Assembly (NCBI RefSeq): GCF_036884845.1
Contig: NZ_CP145732.1
Coordinates: 4,092,001 to 4,156,000 of the forward strand
Reading direction: 5' to 3'
Source of the DNA: Pseudomonas sp. MAG733B
GTDB lineage: Bacteria; Pseudomonadota; Gammaproteobacteria; Pseudomonadales; Pseudomonadaceae
Length of the DNA: 64,000 bases
Below are positions 51,059 to 59,813 of the stretch, in pieces. Numbering within the stretch: position 1 is the stretch's first letter; each line of letters begins with the position of its first letter. Below the pieces are notes generated by a model. The model had not been told where the DNA came from. It did no database searches and saw nothing but the letters and a program-made list of their open reading frames with translations. The translations under genes were made by a program, and so were the position numbers.

Positions 51059-53059
51059 ATGCTTAGCATCAGCCGCACTAGCTTAACGCCCACCGCGTCC
51101 TTCAAGTATATAGAAGCTGAAACTGCCTACGGCGACCAACGCTTGATATTCGACGACACAAACAGAGTTCTTTATTCATTAATAACAGCATCCAACACAA
51201 CAAAACCCACGCTCCAACTTCACAGTGCAATACCAGAAATAAGAGACCTCGGCATTACGTTCATCAAAAAAATCATCCATTGCGACACCACGACAATGCT
51301 GAAAGAGCCTGGACTGGTTCGTACCATTCTCGGCCAATATAACAACAACAGTTCAATTCCCGATCGATTTCGAGCCATCACTGATCTGAGTAAAATTGAA
51401 AAAACGCAGTACAAACAAATTTCCGACGCAAAATCAACTGAAATTCTTCGCCGCGACTTAATCTCGCTCATTGACGAAGACTTAAGAGAACAATTCAATA
51501 TCGTGTTGAACGAATGGGCAACATACGGAATATCAGCAAGTGAAATCGACGCCCGCACCTATACAACCTTCAAGGCTTTTTATGATGAAGCCATGGATAG
51601 CTATGCGACAAAAAAAGAAGATTATACAAAGCTCGACTTTGCCACACAAAATGTCAAGCCGCTCATAACAGACAGCCGTTGTCTCGACGCAAAACTGACG
51701 CCCCTACAAATCTTTAAAGCCGCGTACCAATTGGGTGACATTCCAGCCGTGTCAAACTTTCGCTTCATGGACAATCCTGCCAGCAAAGATGACGGAAAAT
51801 ACAGAGAGTGGATGTTTCACTTCGACAACAGCAACTACGCTGCAGAATTCAAACTGATCACGACCCGGGTGACGGATACCTGCCAAGCGAACAAGGAACA
51901 ATGTTTGGCAGCCTTCCCCTATGACACTTCCCAATCCATTCGATTTACCAAAAGCGAAGCCGCCACCAAATTTCCTGATTTCGAGGATCTGGAGAAGGAA
52001 TTTCACAACGTACCTGGTGCAAGCTACGTAGTCATTCAAAATTCGGATAACGATACACCAATCGAAACCGGTATCCGAACCGAAATGATCGTTCATCACC
52101 GATCGGCCAGCAGTACCGACGATCAGGGTGAATCCAGAAGTTCCGAGCTAATGACCTTTCATGGAGTGGATCGGTGCAAGCCCTTTCTCTCAGCCCCTGA
52201 ACTGACGGTGGCCAAACACCTTACGCCGTTACAACTATTTGTATTAGGCGGATTCAAAAATACTGACCCTAAAAAATTCATGGAATACTTCACAGCGGAG
52301 AAGCAAACCCTTAATTTGCAAATTCGAGATCTTGTTGAAGGGTATCGGATCAAGTCTCTAGATAGCTTGATAGTAGCAAGATTCAACGAGACAGATACAA
52401 CAGTGATTAATAAATCTTTGTTCAACAAGCAGATTGACACTTACGAAGATCTCCCGGAAGTACTTGATAGAATTCCTGATCTGGCAGATGAAAGCCGTTG
52501 GCAAAAAGAAACTATCTTCAAGATGGTTCCGATGCTGATGAATTACGACCAGAACGCAGAACTCAAACCTGACTGCACAGAAAACGATGCCTTTCCGGCC
52601 CGAACCCAACTCAGAGAACGAACCTACGAAGCATTTGTCAGACCACTGGAAAGGGACTTGCCTGAAGTAAAATTTGGTACGGAACAGCAACATATCCTCC
52701 CTTTGGACAAGATCATCGATGCCGTACAACACATCCATGACTTCTACATCACCTACAACTCCCTTTTGAAAGCCACCCAGCCTCATAATAAGCTGCTAAG
52801 TTTATTTGAAAGTCGCGCAGCGCTCGCAAAAGAATACACCGAACAGTTCCAATCAAGGGCGACCCTCCCGGAAACGCACCAGACACTCACACTTTTTACA
52901 TATTACATGCTTGACGACCTGGATACCGTCAGCCAGGAATTCTCCGACAACAACATAAAAATCGACAACACCACATTTGAAACAATCAAACAAGCAAGAA
53001 TACCGCTATTACAACACTTCATCACTCATCGAGTATTAAGCGACAGATTGAAAATCTGA
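51059..53059 (+). CDS. Unknown 666-residue protein in an AT-rich insert
   Basis: I do not recognise this protein. It has no signal peptide or membrane segment. The N-terminus is serine/threonine-rich (MLSISRTSLTPTASFKYIEA), as in many secreted effectors, but that is not proof. A motif repeats: LTPLQIF (residue 213) and LTPLQLF (388), each preceded by a cysteine 5 or 15 residues earlier. The rest is rich in charged and polar residues with predicted helices. ATG 51059 follows TAGGGATATTAA, a fair ribosome site. It is a possible toxin or effector; the second unknown gene follows 93 bp later. Confidence 0.8.
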   Translation: MLSISRTSLTPTASFKYIEAETAYGDQRLIFDDTNRVLYSLITASNTTKPTLQLHSAIPEIRDLGITFIKKIIHCDTTTMLKEPGLVRTILGQYNNNSSIPDRFRAITDLSKIEKTQYKQISDAKSTEILRRDLISLIDEDLREQFNIVLNEWATYGISASEIDARTYTTFKAFYDEAMDSYATKKEDYTKLDFATQNVKPLITDSRCLDAKLTPLQIFKAAYQLGDIPAVSNFRFMDNPASKDDGKYREWMFHFDNSNYAAEFKLITTRVTDTCQANKEQCLAAFPYDTSQSIRFTKSEAATKFPDFEDLEKEFHNVPGASYVVIQNSDNDTPIETGIRTEMIVHHRSASSTDDQGESRSSELMTFHGVDRCKPFLSAPELTVAKHLTPLQLFVLGGFKNTDPKKFMEYFTAEKQTLNLQIRDLVEGYRIKSLDSLIVARFNETDTTVINKSLFNKQIDTYEDLPEVLDRIPDLADESRWQKETIFKMVPMLMNYDQNAELKPDCTENDAFPARTQLRERTYEAFVRPLERDLPEVKFGTEQQHILPLDKIIDAVQHIHDFYITYNSLLKATQPHNKLLSLFESRAALAKEYTEQFQSRATLPETHQTLTLFTYYMLDDLDTVSQEFSDNNIKIDNTTFETIKQARIPLLQHFITHRVLSDRLKI

Positions 53060-53080
53060 TATTGAATCAAACCCCCTATA

Positions 53081-53121
53081 TAAAGTGAAATTGGCATCTG
53101 CATTGATACCCCAATCACTTT
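53081..53121. other. Hairpin between the two unknown genes
   Basis: TAAAGTGAAATTGG (53081-53094) pairs with CCAATCACTTTA (53110-53121), leaving a two-base bulge and a 15-base loop. It lies 20 bp after the first stop and 31 bp before the second start. It lacks a T run, so it is more likely an mRNA-level or attenuator structure than a terminator. Confidence 0.4.
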
Positions 53122-53152
53122 AAAAGCGTTATTTCAAGTTTGGACCAGACCA

Positions 53153-54358
53153 ATGATCAACAACAATTACAGATCAACGATACAGAATTTCATTTCAGTC
53201 GCCGAAAACGATCAAGCGCACGTGGATCAACTAGTAGAAAAAAAGAACAACTACTACTTTACCGATATGAGTCAGGTGCGAGGCCACAGCGATAGCAACA
53301 TTGAAAAAATGACTCATCCACTTTCCCAAACTGATGACGTGGATTATTTATCACCCTACATGATTGACCTGTTAGGCAGAACGACAACTTTAGCTTTTGC
53401 CGAGAAGGTGCTCCAGTCCCCAAGAAAACAGATACTGGACCAATTGGGTATTGACGACTCACAACAAACACAACGTCAAAGCAGGCTACACTCCGATCAG
53501 ATCGCAATCTCAAGATTTTACAACCATAGACCCGAAGCGCGCCCGCTATCCCTGACATTAAATGGTTCTCCATTTCTGGAGCAGGAGCCCACAACGCCAT
53601 ACTTCATCGGTCAAAAAATCATCACTCCTGATTTCACCATACACAGACGTGAAGAAAGTACTCACTTGCTGGACTTGCTACGGTGCAAGTTTCGTGATGA
53701 TAGCGGAAAACCGTTTGATAAAGCTCCGATCGAAAGACTGCAAAAATACAACAGCACCGTACATTTAAACGAATCCCGCCGAAACGAAAATGGAGCATCC
53801 AACAAGGCAGACTACTTTGTTGAGATGGCAGAGTACCTAATACAGAGAGGAAACCCTGGAGATTTTATCGTACAAAATTCACTGGAAAGCAGTAGCGATA
53901 AGAACACACCCCATTTTCAATACGTCCCGAACCAGGTACCCCTCCCCATTTTCTTTCATATACCGCCATACGATGAAAGCATCGACACACAACGAGTCGA
54001 TTGGCATCTACCGTCTCTTTACCAGAAGGTCGACCTACGGCAACCTGACTGGAGAGCAAAAATCATTTATCTGCAACAGTCATCTCAACAGCTGCTGAAC
54101 CATAACAACATTAGCACCACTCCCGTGTTCAGGATGGTAGATCAAAGCCACATTGAGGTTCTTCTTGTTTTTAAGAAAGACGGTACTCCCATTTGGAATA
54201 TGGCATTAGAGGACTCCCAACACACTCCCGGATGGCTAGAAGCCTGCGGTATATTTATCGCCAACACCCCCAAGGCTGAAGTATTCAATCTCAAAGGAGC
54301 ACAACAATATTATGCAGTTTATAGCGTGCCGGCAGAGTGTATAGGCGATTTTTTTTGA
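53153..54358 (+). CDS. Unknown 401-residue protein in an AT-rich insert
   Basis: No family recognised, and no signal peptide or membrane segment. The N-terminus (MINNNYRSTIQNFISVAEN) is polar; the middle has many His, Asp and Tyr residues (IHRREESTHLLDLLRCKFRD; ADYFVEMAEYLIQRG) and a hydrophobic patch VPLPIFFHIPPYDESID. A single ribosome-like TGGA precedes the ATG. It is co-directional with the 666-residue gene and may be its partner (immunity, chaperone or second effector). The stop lies two bases from that of the convergent EamA gene. Confidence 0.78.
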   Translation: MINNNYRSTIQNFISVAENDQAHVDQLVEKKNNYYFTDMSQVRGHSDSNIEKMTHPLSQTDDVDYLSPYMIDLLGRTTTLAFAEKVLQSPRKQILDQLGIDDSQQTQRQSRLHSDQIAISRFYNHRPEARPLSLTLNGSPFLEQEPTTPYFIGQKIITPDFTIHRREESTHLLDLLRCKFRDDSGKPFDKAPIERLQKYNSTVHLNESRRNENGASNKADYFVEMAEYLIQRGNPGDFIVQNSLESSSDKNTPHFQYVPNQVPLPIFFHIPPYDESIDTQRVDWHLPSLYQKVDLRQPDWRAKIIYLQQSSQQLLNHNNISTTPVFRMVDQSHIEVLLVFKKDGTPIWNMALEDSQHTPGWLEACGIFIANTPKAEVFNLKGAQQYYAVYSVPAECIGDFF

Positions 54359-54360
54359 AA

Positions 54361-55254
54361 CTACTGCGTTACTGTGCGCCGAAACTTCAGGCTCCAGCCC
54401 TGCTGCATGCCCGCAGCCGCCAGCAGAATCGCGGCAACCCCGAGCCATTGCAGTGGTTCCAGACGATGGCCGAAGGCAAACCAGTCGACGAAAATCGCTG
54501 CGATCGGATAAATGAACGACAGCGCGCCGGTCAGCGCCGTCGGCAGTTTCTGGATCGCGCCGTACAGCAGCACATACATCACGCCTGTGTGCACGATACC
54601 CAGCGTAATCAGGCTGGCCCAGGCGCTCGGCGCTTGCGGCAGTGCTGAAAAATGGGCGAACGGCGCGAGCAACAACACGCCGGTGCTGACCTGGATCAGC
54701 GCGATCAGATGCGGCGGCGTGCCGGTGAGGCGCTTGATGATCAACGCGGCAATCGCGTAGAGGAACGCAGCGCCCAGCGCCAGAGCGATACCCAGCAAGT
54801 ACTCGCTGCCACTCTCGCCCTGCCCGCCATGGGCACTGACAATCGCCAGCATCCCGAGAAACGAGACACCCAGCCACGCCATTTTCTGCAAGGTGATTTT
54901 CTCGTTGAGAAACACCGCGGCCAAACCCACCAGCATGAACGGCTGAACGTTGTAGACCGCGGTGCCGATGGCAATCGAGGCGCGAGAATAGGACGCGAAC
55001 AACAGCACCCAGTTGCCGACAATCGCCACCCCGCTGAGCACGGCCAACAGGAACGTGGTACGGGTCAGAATGTCGGGGCGCAGGAAGCCGAATGCCGCGC
55101 AAATCAGCAGCAGCGTGCCAGTGCCGAACAGGCAGCGCCAGAACACCACGTCCAGTACCGGTTGCCCGGACACCAGCACAAACCAGCCGATGGTTCCGGA
55201 GATCAGCATGGCGGCGGTCATTTCGAACGAGCCGCGACGTATTGTGTTGTCCAT
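54361..55254 (-). CDS. EamA/DMT-family metabolite exporter
   Basis: A 297-residue protein with ten predicted membrane helices arranged as two EamA halves (EMTAAMLISGTIGWFVLVSG at the start; GVLLLAPFAHFSALP; GALSFIYPIAAIFVDW). Such transporters export amino acids, nucleosides or drugs. It is divergent from an Lrp/AsnC regulator with a 136-bp gap, the usual exporter-regulator pair, so an amino acid is the best guess. Confidence 0.9.
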   Translation of the reverse strand: MDNTIRRGSFEMTAAMLISGTIGWFVLVSGQPVLDVVFWRCLFGTGTLLLICAAFGFLRPDILTRTTFLLAVLSGVAIVGNWVLLFASYSRASIAIGTAVYNVQPFMLVGLAAVFLNEKITLQKMAWLGVSFLGMLAIVSAHGGQGESGSEYLLGIALALGAAFLYAIAALIIKRLTGTPPHLIALIQVSTGVLLLAPFAHFSALPQAPSAWASLITLGIVHTGVMYVLLYGAIQKLPTALTGALSFIYPIAAIFVDWFAFGHRLEPLQWLGVAAILLAAAGMQQGWSLKFRRTVTQ

Positions 55255-55390
55255 CTTCAGACTCCTTTGTTGATGGGCAAATTATGCCGATCAGCCTTGG
55301 GGCTTCTCCAGCGCAAAAAGCAGGCTAAACTCGGAATCTGCCTTTAATGCGAAGGCAATTTTGAAAAACTGCCTAATTGAGGTTTTGGCC

Positions 55391-55828
55391 ATGACCGATG
55401 ATATCGACCAAGTGCTGATTACGGCATTGATGGAAGACTCGCGACGTTCGCTCAAGGCCCTGGCGCAAATCAGCGGCCTGTCTTCGCCCAGCGTCGCCGA
55501 ACGCCTGCGTCGCCTCGAAGAGCGCGGCGTGCTCAAGGGCTACACCGTGGAAATCGACCCGAAATGCTTCGGCTATCAACTCCAGGCTATCGTGCGCATT
55601 CGCCCGCTGCCAGGCCAGTTGCAGGAGGTCGAACGGCAAATCATGGCCATTCCCGAGTTCACCGAGTGCGACAAAGTGACTGGCGACGACTGCTTCATCG
55701 CCCGTCTGCACGTGCGTTCAATGGAACAATTGGACACCCTGCTCGACCGTCTCAACACCCACGCGGAAACCAATACTGCGATCGTCAAGAAAACTCCGGT
55801 CAAGCGCCGGTTGCCGCCGATGGCGTGA
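55391..55828 (+). CDS. Lrp/AsnC-family regulator
   Basis: A 145-residue protein from ATG 55391: helix-turn-helix (ALAQISGLSSPSVAERLRRL) and a C-terminal RAM/ACT-like domain (EFTECDKVTGDDCFIARLHV). Lrp-type regulators respond to amino acids and normally control a divergent transporter, here the EamA exporter. A terminator at 55854 follows. Confidence 0.92.
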   Translation: MTDDIDQVLITALMEDSRRSLKALAQISGLSSPSVAERLRRLEERGVLKGYTVEIDPKCFGYQLQAIVRIRPLPGQLQEVERQIMAIPEFTECDKVTGDDCFIARLHVRSMEQLDTLLDRLNTHAETNTAIVKKTPVKRRLPPMA

Positions 55829-55853
55829 CCGCGCGGCCAAATCGCAGGCAAGA

Positions 55854-55879
55854 AAAAACCCGCCGAAGCGGGTTTTTTT
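55854..55879. terminator. Bidirectional terminator between lrp-like and BI-1 genes
   Basis: AAAAACCCGC-CGAA-GCGGGTTTTTT: perfect stem with A- and T-tracts on both sides, between two convergent genes. Confidence 0.92.
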
Positions 55880-55894
55880 ACTCAGAGCTGACGA

Positions 55895-56566
55895 TTAATC
55901 ATCGCGGCTCATGATGCCGAACAGCTGCAACAAGCTGATGAACAGGTTGTAGATCGATACATACAGGCTGATGGTCGCCATGATGTAGTTGCGCTCGCCG
56001 CCATGAATGATGGCGCTGGTCTGGAACAGAATGCAGACCGAGGAGAACAGCACGAAACCTGCGCTGATCGCCAGTTGCAGGCCGCTGATCTGGAAGAAGA
56101 AGCTCGCCAGCGTCGCGCCCAGCAGGACAAAGAAGCCTGCGGTGATGAAACCGCCGAGGAAGCTCATGTCCTTGCGGGTGATCAGCACGTAGGCCGACAG
56201 GCCACCGAACACCAGTGCCGTCATCGCAAAGGCCGAGCTGACTACTTCAGCGCCGCCCTGCATGCCCAGGTAACGGTTGAGGATCGGGCCGAGCAGGAAA
56301 CCCATGAAACCGGTCAGGGCAAATGCCGACACCAGGCCCCACGCGGAATCACGGAGTTTGTTGGTGAGGAAGAAAAGGCCATAGAAGCCGATCAGCACCA
56401 CGAAGATGTTCGGGTAACCGACGCGCATCTGCTGTGCGACGAAGGCCATCACACCGCTGAAAGCGAGGGTGAGTGCGAGCAAGCCGTATGTGTTGCGCAG
56501 GACGCGGCTAACCTCTAGCTGCTCAGCCTGCAAGCTGTTATTAACTGCGTAATCCTGTTCGCGCAT
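55895..56566 (-). CDS. Bax inhibitor-1/YccA-family membrane protein
   Basis: A 223-residue inner-membrane protein with seven helices (LLALTLAFSGVMAFVAQQM, then FVVLIGFYGLFFL, and others), the BI-1 aspartates near the C-terminus (FGIMSRDD) and an AGGAG site ahead of ATG 56566. YccA-like proteins inhibit FtsH proteolysis, while others form pH-sensitive calcium leak channels. Shares its terminator with the Lrp gene. Confidence 0.9.
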   Translation of the reverse strand: MREQDYAVNNSLQAEQLEVSRVLRNTYGLLALTLAFSGVMAFVAQQMRVGYPNIFVVLIGFYGLFFLTNKLRDSAWGLVSAFALTGFMGFLLGPILNRYLGMQGGAEVVSSAFAMTALVFGGLSAYVLITRKDMSFLGGFITAGFFVLLGATLASFFFQISGLQLAISAGFVLFSSVCILFQTSAIIHGGERNYIMATISLYVSIYNLFISLLQLFGIMSRDD

Positions 56567-56643
56567 GGCGACACTCCTGTTGGTTTGAAACGTTCAGTCG
56601 CAAAGATAATAACAGACGCCCTGTAACAAGCTATGCAGAGAGT

Positions 56644-56671
56644 TTGACAGTGTGTTTCATTCAGGTATTAT
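56644..56671 (+). promoter_or_regulatory. Sigma-70 promoter of tRNA-Ser
   Basis: TTGACA (56644-56649), 16-bp spacer, TATTAT (56666-56671), about 18 bases upstream of the tRNA 5' end. Near-consensus, as expected for a tRNA gene. Confidence 0.75.
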
Positions 56672-56689
56672 GGCGCCCGCAACGCAAAC

Positions 56690-56777
56690 GGAGGTGTGGC
56701 CGAGTGGTTTAAGGCAACGGTCTTGAAAACCGTCGACTGTAACAGGTCCATGAGTTCGAATCCCATCGCCTCCGCCA
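56690..56777 (+). tRNA. serT: tRNA-Ser (anticodon UGA)
   Basis: An 88-base gene with acceptor stem GGAGGTG / CGCCTCC, discriminator G and encoded CCA. The anticodon loop is CTTGAAA, giving anticodon TGA (56724-56726) for codon UCA. The variable arm (CGACTGTAACAGGTC) is long, as in serine tRNAs. The T-loop reads TTCGAAT. Confidence 0.95.
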
Positions 56778-56785
56778 TCTTTATA

Positions 56786-56817
56786 CGACAAAGCCCTGAT
56801 TATTCAGGGCTTTGTCG
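56786..56817 (+). terminator. Terminator after tRNA-Ser
   Basis: Perfect 14-base inverted repeat CGACAAAGCCCTGA / TCAGGGCTTTGTCG with a 4-base loop, then TTT, nine bases after the tRNA CCA. Confidence 0.9.
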
Positions 56818-56889
56818 TTTCTGGCTTCTGTAAAAACCTCCCAGCTCCACTTTTCCGGAGGCAGTCCTGACTACATGTTTCGACCGTGT

Positions 56890-57195
56890 TCAGGCACCTG
56901 ACTCAGGATCGCTAGCCGGCATATTGCGCTGCTCCCTTTCGTCGTCGTCAAGTTCGTTCATCCGGGCTGCGTCGGGATCGTCGACGCGGTTGTCAGGACC
57001 CGTTTCCGGATGCTGATCCGACACCGAGCGATTGGCATATACATCGGTCAAATCTTCGTCAACCGGTGCCTCGTCGTCTGGGGGCAGTGGGACCTCGGGC
57101 GCATCCCTCTCGGAGCCATAGCCGGTTTCGTTGTCGGTCATGCGTGTTTCGGGCTGCTGGGATTTGTTGCCAGGGGCGTTCTCGTCAATTTCCAT
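56890..57195 (-). CDS. Acidic hypothetical protein (101 aa)
   Basis: Starts at ATG 57195 behind a good GGAGAG. Highly acidic and polar (PLPPDDEAPVDEDLTDVYAN; DDEREQRNMPASDPESGA), with no hydrophobic core, so probably disordered. No family recognised. Similar in style to the small acidic proteins at 8096-8254 and 9390-9614 in the stressosome region. Confidence 0.65.
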   Translation of the reverse strand: MEIDENAPGNKSQQPETRMTDNETGYGSERDAPEVPLPPDDEAPVDEDLTDVYANRSVSDQHPETGPDNRVDDPDAARMNELDDDEREQRNMPASDPESGA

Positions 57196-57313
57196 GGTGG
57201 CTCTCCGTCTTCATGCCCGGTAATTCGGTGCTTAAACGTGAGACGGTCACACCACGCTCGAGTGCCCTGCATTGGACGAGTGGTGGAAACGAAAAACCCT
57301 GAACACTGATGAT

Positions 57314-57532
57314 TCACGCGACTTTAAGCGTGTCCACACGTACTCGCCCATCCGCCATGAGTTGCAGATATTCACGCCATTTTTTGAAAGCTTGCTGCTG
57401 TCTGTCGGAAGCTTCCAGCCACAAGGCGCCACCGATGTGCTCAACCGGGATGCACATCATCTGCTCGATCGCAAGATCAAGCTCATTGGCGAGTTCACGC
57501 CCATTCGGCAAATCAAGGATCAGTGGTCGCAT
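57314..57532 (-). CDS. Small hypothetical protein (72 aa)
   Basis: Reads MRPLILDLPNGRELANELDL from ATG 57532 with AAGG nine bases upstream. It has two helical halves (VEHIGGALWLEASDRQQQAF; KKWREYLQLMADGRVRVD). No family recognised, and no signal peptide or membrane segment. Placed between the acidic protein and the epimerase gene. Confidence 0.55.
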   Translation of the reverse strand: MRPLILDLPNGRELANELDLAIEQMMCIPVEHIGGALWLEASDRQQQAFKKWREYLQLMADGRVRVDTLKVA

Positions 57533-57667
57533 GGAAACTTGCCTTCTTTTTTTGGGGCTATTGCATCGACTTGCCATTTTTTTATTCGTGCGAGAGTCCC
57601 GACGAACGGTTGCTGTAATCTCGACATGTGCCGCTGAGAACTCAGAAAACCGAAACGCCAGCGAGAC

Positions 57668-58645
57668 TCATACCCGATAAAAGTGGCGATACCAATTCAC
57701 AAATTGCGGCACACCGGCTTCAATCTCCACTTGCGGAGAAAAGCCGACCCAGTCGGCCAGCGCCGAAACATCGGCCCATGTATTGATGACATCGCCAGCC
57801 TGCATCGGCAAAAAATTGCGCTGAGCTTTAATGCCCAATGCCGATTCCAGACACTCGACAAAGTCCAGCAGCGCGACCGGCTTGCCGCGCCCTATGTTGA
57901 ATATTCGGTTGACGCCTTCGGTCTCGGTTTCCGGGACCGGGGGCCTCGGGCGCAGTCGGACAATGCTTTCGACAATGTCGTCAACGTAGGTGAAATCCCG
58001 CGCCATTTGACCATGATGGTAAATATCGATTGGCCAGCCTTGAAGAATCGCTTCGGTGAACTTGAACAGCGCCATGTCGGGCCTGCCCCAAGGTCCGTAG
58101 ACGGTAAAAAAACGAAGCCCGCTGGCTTTCAGGCCATAAAGATGGCAATAGCTGTGGGCAAGCAACTCATTGGCGCGTTTGGTGGCGGCGTACAAGGAAA
58201 CGGGTTGCTCGACTGCATCGTCGACGCTGAATGGCAATTTGCTGTTAGCACCGTACACAGAACTGCTGGATGCATATATCAGGTGCGCTGGTCGATAGTG
58301 TCGACAGGCTTCCAGCACATTCAAAAACCCGACCAGGTTCGATTGCGCGTAGACATCCGGATTCTCCAGTGAGTGACGAACCCCCGCCTGCGCGGCCAGG
58401 TGAATGACTTCTGTGAACCCCTCTTCTTTGAATAACGCCATCAAGGCGGGCTTGTCGACAATGTCCATCGTCTGAAAGCGGAAACCGGGAGACTCGCTCA
58501 GTTGCGCGAGCCGGGCCAGCTTCAGTTTTACGCTATAGTAATCATTGAGGTTGTCGATACCGACAACTTCAAAACCTTCCTCGCATAATCGTTTAGCCGT
58601 GTGATGTCCAATAAATCCTGCAGCGCCCGTCACCAGAATGGTCAT
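57668..58645 (-). CDS. NAD-dependent sugar epimerase (UDP-glucuronate 4-epimerase-like)
   Basis: A 325-residue short-chain-type epimerase from ATG 58645 (a GTG at 58654 is also possible). NAD motif GAAGFIG (residues 7-13), catalytic YAATK, and GKPVALLDFVECLE. It is closest in pattern to UDP-glucuronate 4-epimerases, which make UDP-galacturonate for capsules. It is divergent from the exopolysaccharide operon over a 609-bp AT-rich region, and presumably supplies a precursor for it. Confidence 0.87.
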   Translation of the reverse strand: MTILVTGAAGFIGHHTAKRLCEEGFEVVGIDNLNDYYSVKLKLARLAQLSESPGFRFQTMDIVDKPALMALFKEEGFTEVIHLAAQAGVRHSLENPDVYAQSNLVGFLNVLEACRHYRPAHLIYASSSSVYGANSKLPFSVDDAVEQPVSLYAATKRANELLAHSYCHLYGLKASGLRFFTVYGPWGRPDMALFKFTEAILQGWPIDIYHHGQMARDFTYVDDIVESIVRLRPRPPVPETETEGVNRIFNIGRGKPVALLDFVECLESALGIKAQRNFLPMQAGDVINTWADVSALADWVGFSPQVEIEAGVPQFVNWYRHFYRV

Positions 58646-59254
58646 AATGCCCACCCGCTTGTTGAACCTCAGGCAGCTATTTATAGCGTCGCTTAATCAC
58701 AAGATCCAGTTCATATAACCATGCCCCAATATTGGGTAGTGTCCTCTTGGCAACTAGCCAAACCAATGACTACGGACAGATAAAAAAGTTTAATCCGTTC
58801 GACGGAAAAAAATTCGTCTTAAAAATCAAATATTTGAAAGAAATCAACTTTACTTTTGGATGGATGGCATTTTTTTTGACAAGGAACGTTTGACAGCTTG
58901 TCGAGAGTGGTCAATAACTACACGGGTCTGTTGAAATAGAACACGAATACAGTTTTCTTCGTAGTCTCTATTCCTTAGGCAACTTACGAATTCATTGTTT
59001 TGATCCTGCTCCCTGACAAGGACCGTGCGGTAGCTTTGCCTTTAGAAAACTACTCATTGGTTATACCCGAAAGACTGTCAGATATAACGCACTCGACAAG
59101 TTCACTGTTACATCCATGCAACAGTTGTGACTCATTACTGATACACACTTACGAGCATCGCATATAACAATAACTCTGCCTGACTTAATTACTTATCGGC
59201 CCTCAGTAGAGCCACTGCCTGCCTAAACTTTCGATTTTTACGGAGTTTACCAGC
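58646..59254. other. AT-rich 609-bp divergent leader of the exopolysaccharide operon
   Basis: This gap carries no long coding frame on either strand. It is AT-rich and holds the promoters of the epimerase and rfaH-like genes. The ops-like element at 59026 lies within the likely untranslated leader, and the ribosome site GGAG is 10 bases before the rfaH-like ATG. No other recognisable element was found. Confidence 0.6.
59026..59036 (+). promoter_or_regulatory. ops-like element in the exopolysaccharide leader
   Basis: TGCGGTAGCTT matches the ops core GGCGGTAGCGT at 9 of 11 positions, in the sense strand 219 bp upstream of the RfaH-like gene. ops recruits RfaH to the paused polymerase, so the protein could act on its own operon. 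Confidence 0.6.
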
Positions 59255-59791
59255 ATGCCCGCAATCAGCTCCGAGCGTTCCAACTGGTACCTGTTGCAAT
59301 GCAAACCTCACCAGGACGAACGTGCCCATCTCAATCTGCTTCAACAACACTATGCCGTTTTTCATCCTCAGGTGCTGAGTGAGCGCGTGATTCGTGGAAA
59401 ACGACAGCAGGTACGGGAATCCCTTTTTCCCGGTTATCTGTTTATCCATCTTGGAGGTAACGACAATTGGGCGCCCATACGCTCCACCCGTGGCGTCAGT
59501 CGTTTCGTCGAATTCAATCATGGTCCAGCGACGGTGCCCGAGAACGTCATCGAGCATCTGCGTGCGCGCTGTTTCGAATCATCAATATCTCGCGATGGCC
59601 CGCCGCTTACACCCGGTGACCACCTGCAGATAATCCGTGGGCCACTGTCATCACTCGAGGGAGTTTTCATTACTTCGCAGGGGCCTGAGCGCGTCATGAT
59701 CCTGCTTCAATTTCTGAATCGGAACCAAACGATTTGCATGCCACTACGTGATCTCGAACGTCAGCTATCCTCGTTTCACCCCAATATCTGA
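59255..59791 (+). CDS. RfaH-type transcription antiterminator (NusG paralogue)
   Basis: A 178-residue NusG-like protein: NGN domain at the N-terminus (NWYLLQCKPHQDERAHLNLL; LFPGYLFIHL) and a C-terminal KOW-like part (LTPGDHLQIIRGPLSSLEGV; ERVMILLQFLNRNQTICMPL). It is closest in pattern to RfaH, which binds ops and lets polymerase read through long capsule and exopolysaccharide operons while recruiting ribosomes. Being the first gene of the operon it would control suggests a cis-feedback design. Confidence 0.88.
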   Translation: MPAISSERSNWYLLQCKPHQDERAHLNLLQQHYAVFHPQVLSERVIRGKRQQVRESLFPGYLFIHLGGNDNWAPIRSTRGVSRFVEFNHGPATVPENVIEHLRARCFESSISRDGPPLTPGDHLQIIRGPLSSLEGVFITSQGPERVMILLQFLNRNQTICMPLRDLERQLSSFHPNI

Positions 59792-59813
59792 CTGTTTGTC
59801 TAGGAGCCATGAC

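Larger units (their letters stand above)
50880..54360. mobile_element. AT-rich accessory insert carrying two unknown genes
   Basis: Between the FUSC gene and the EamA gene, base composition shifts from GC-rich to visibly AT-rich, and codons such as AAA, ATA, TTA and AGA become common, reverting sharply at 54361 (two bases past the second stop). No transposase, integrase or tRNA flanks it, so the mode of entry is unknown. The two proteins it carries are unlike their neighbours. Confidence 0.6.

Noticed and set aside
56690-56777. tRNA-Ser as an integration site for the AT-rich insert or the left-edge integrase
   Set aside because: The gene is intact, no partial duplicate of its 3' end is seen elsewhere in the window, and the insert lies more than 2 kb away on the other side of core genes.
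58646-59254. Full 39-bp JUMPstart sequence ahead of the exopolysaccharide operon
   Set aside because: Only the ops core at 59026 is recognisable; the rest of the JUMPstart consensus is not conserved.
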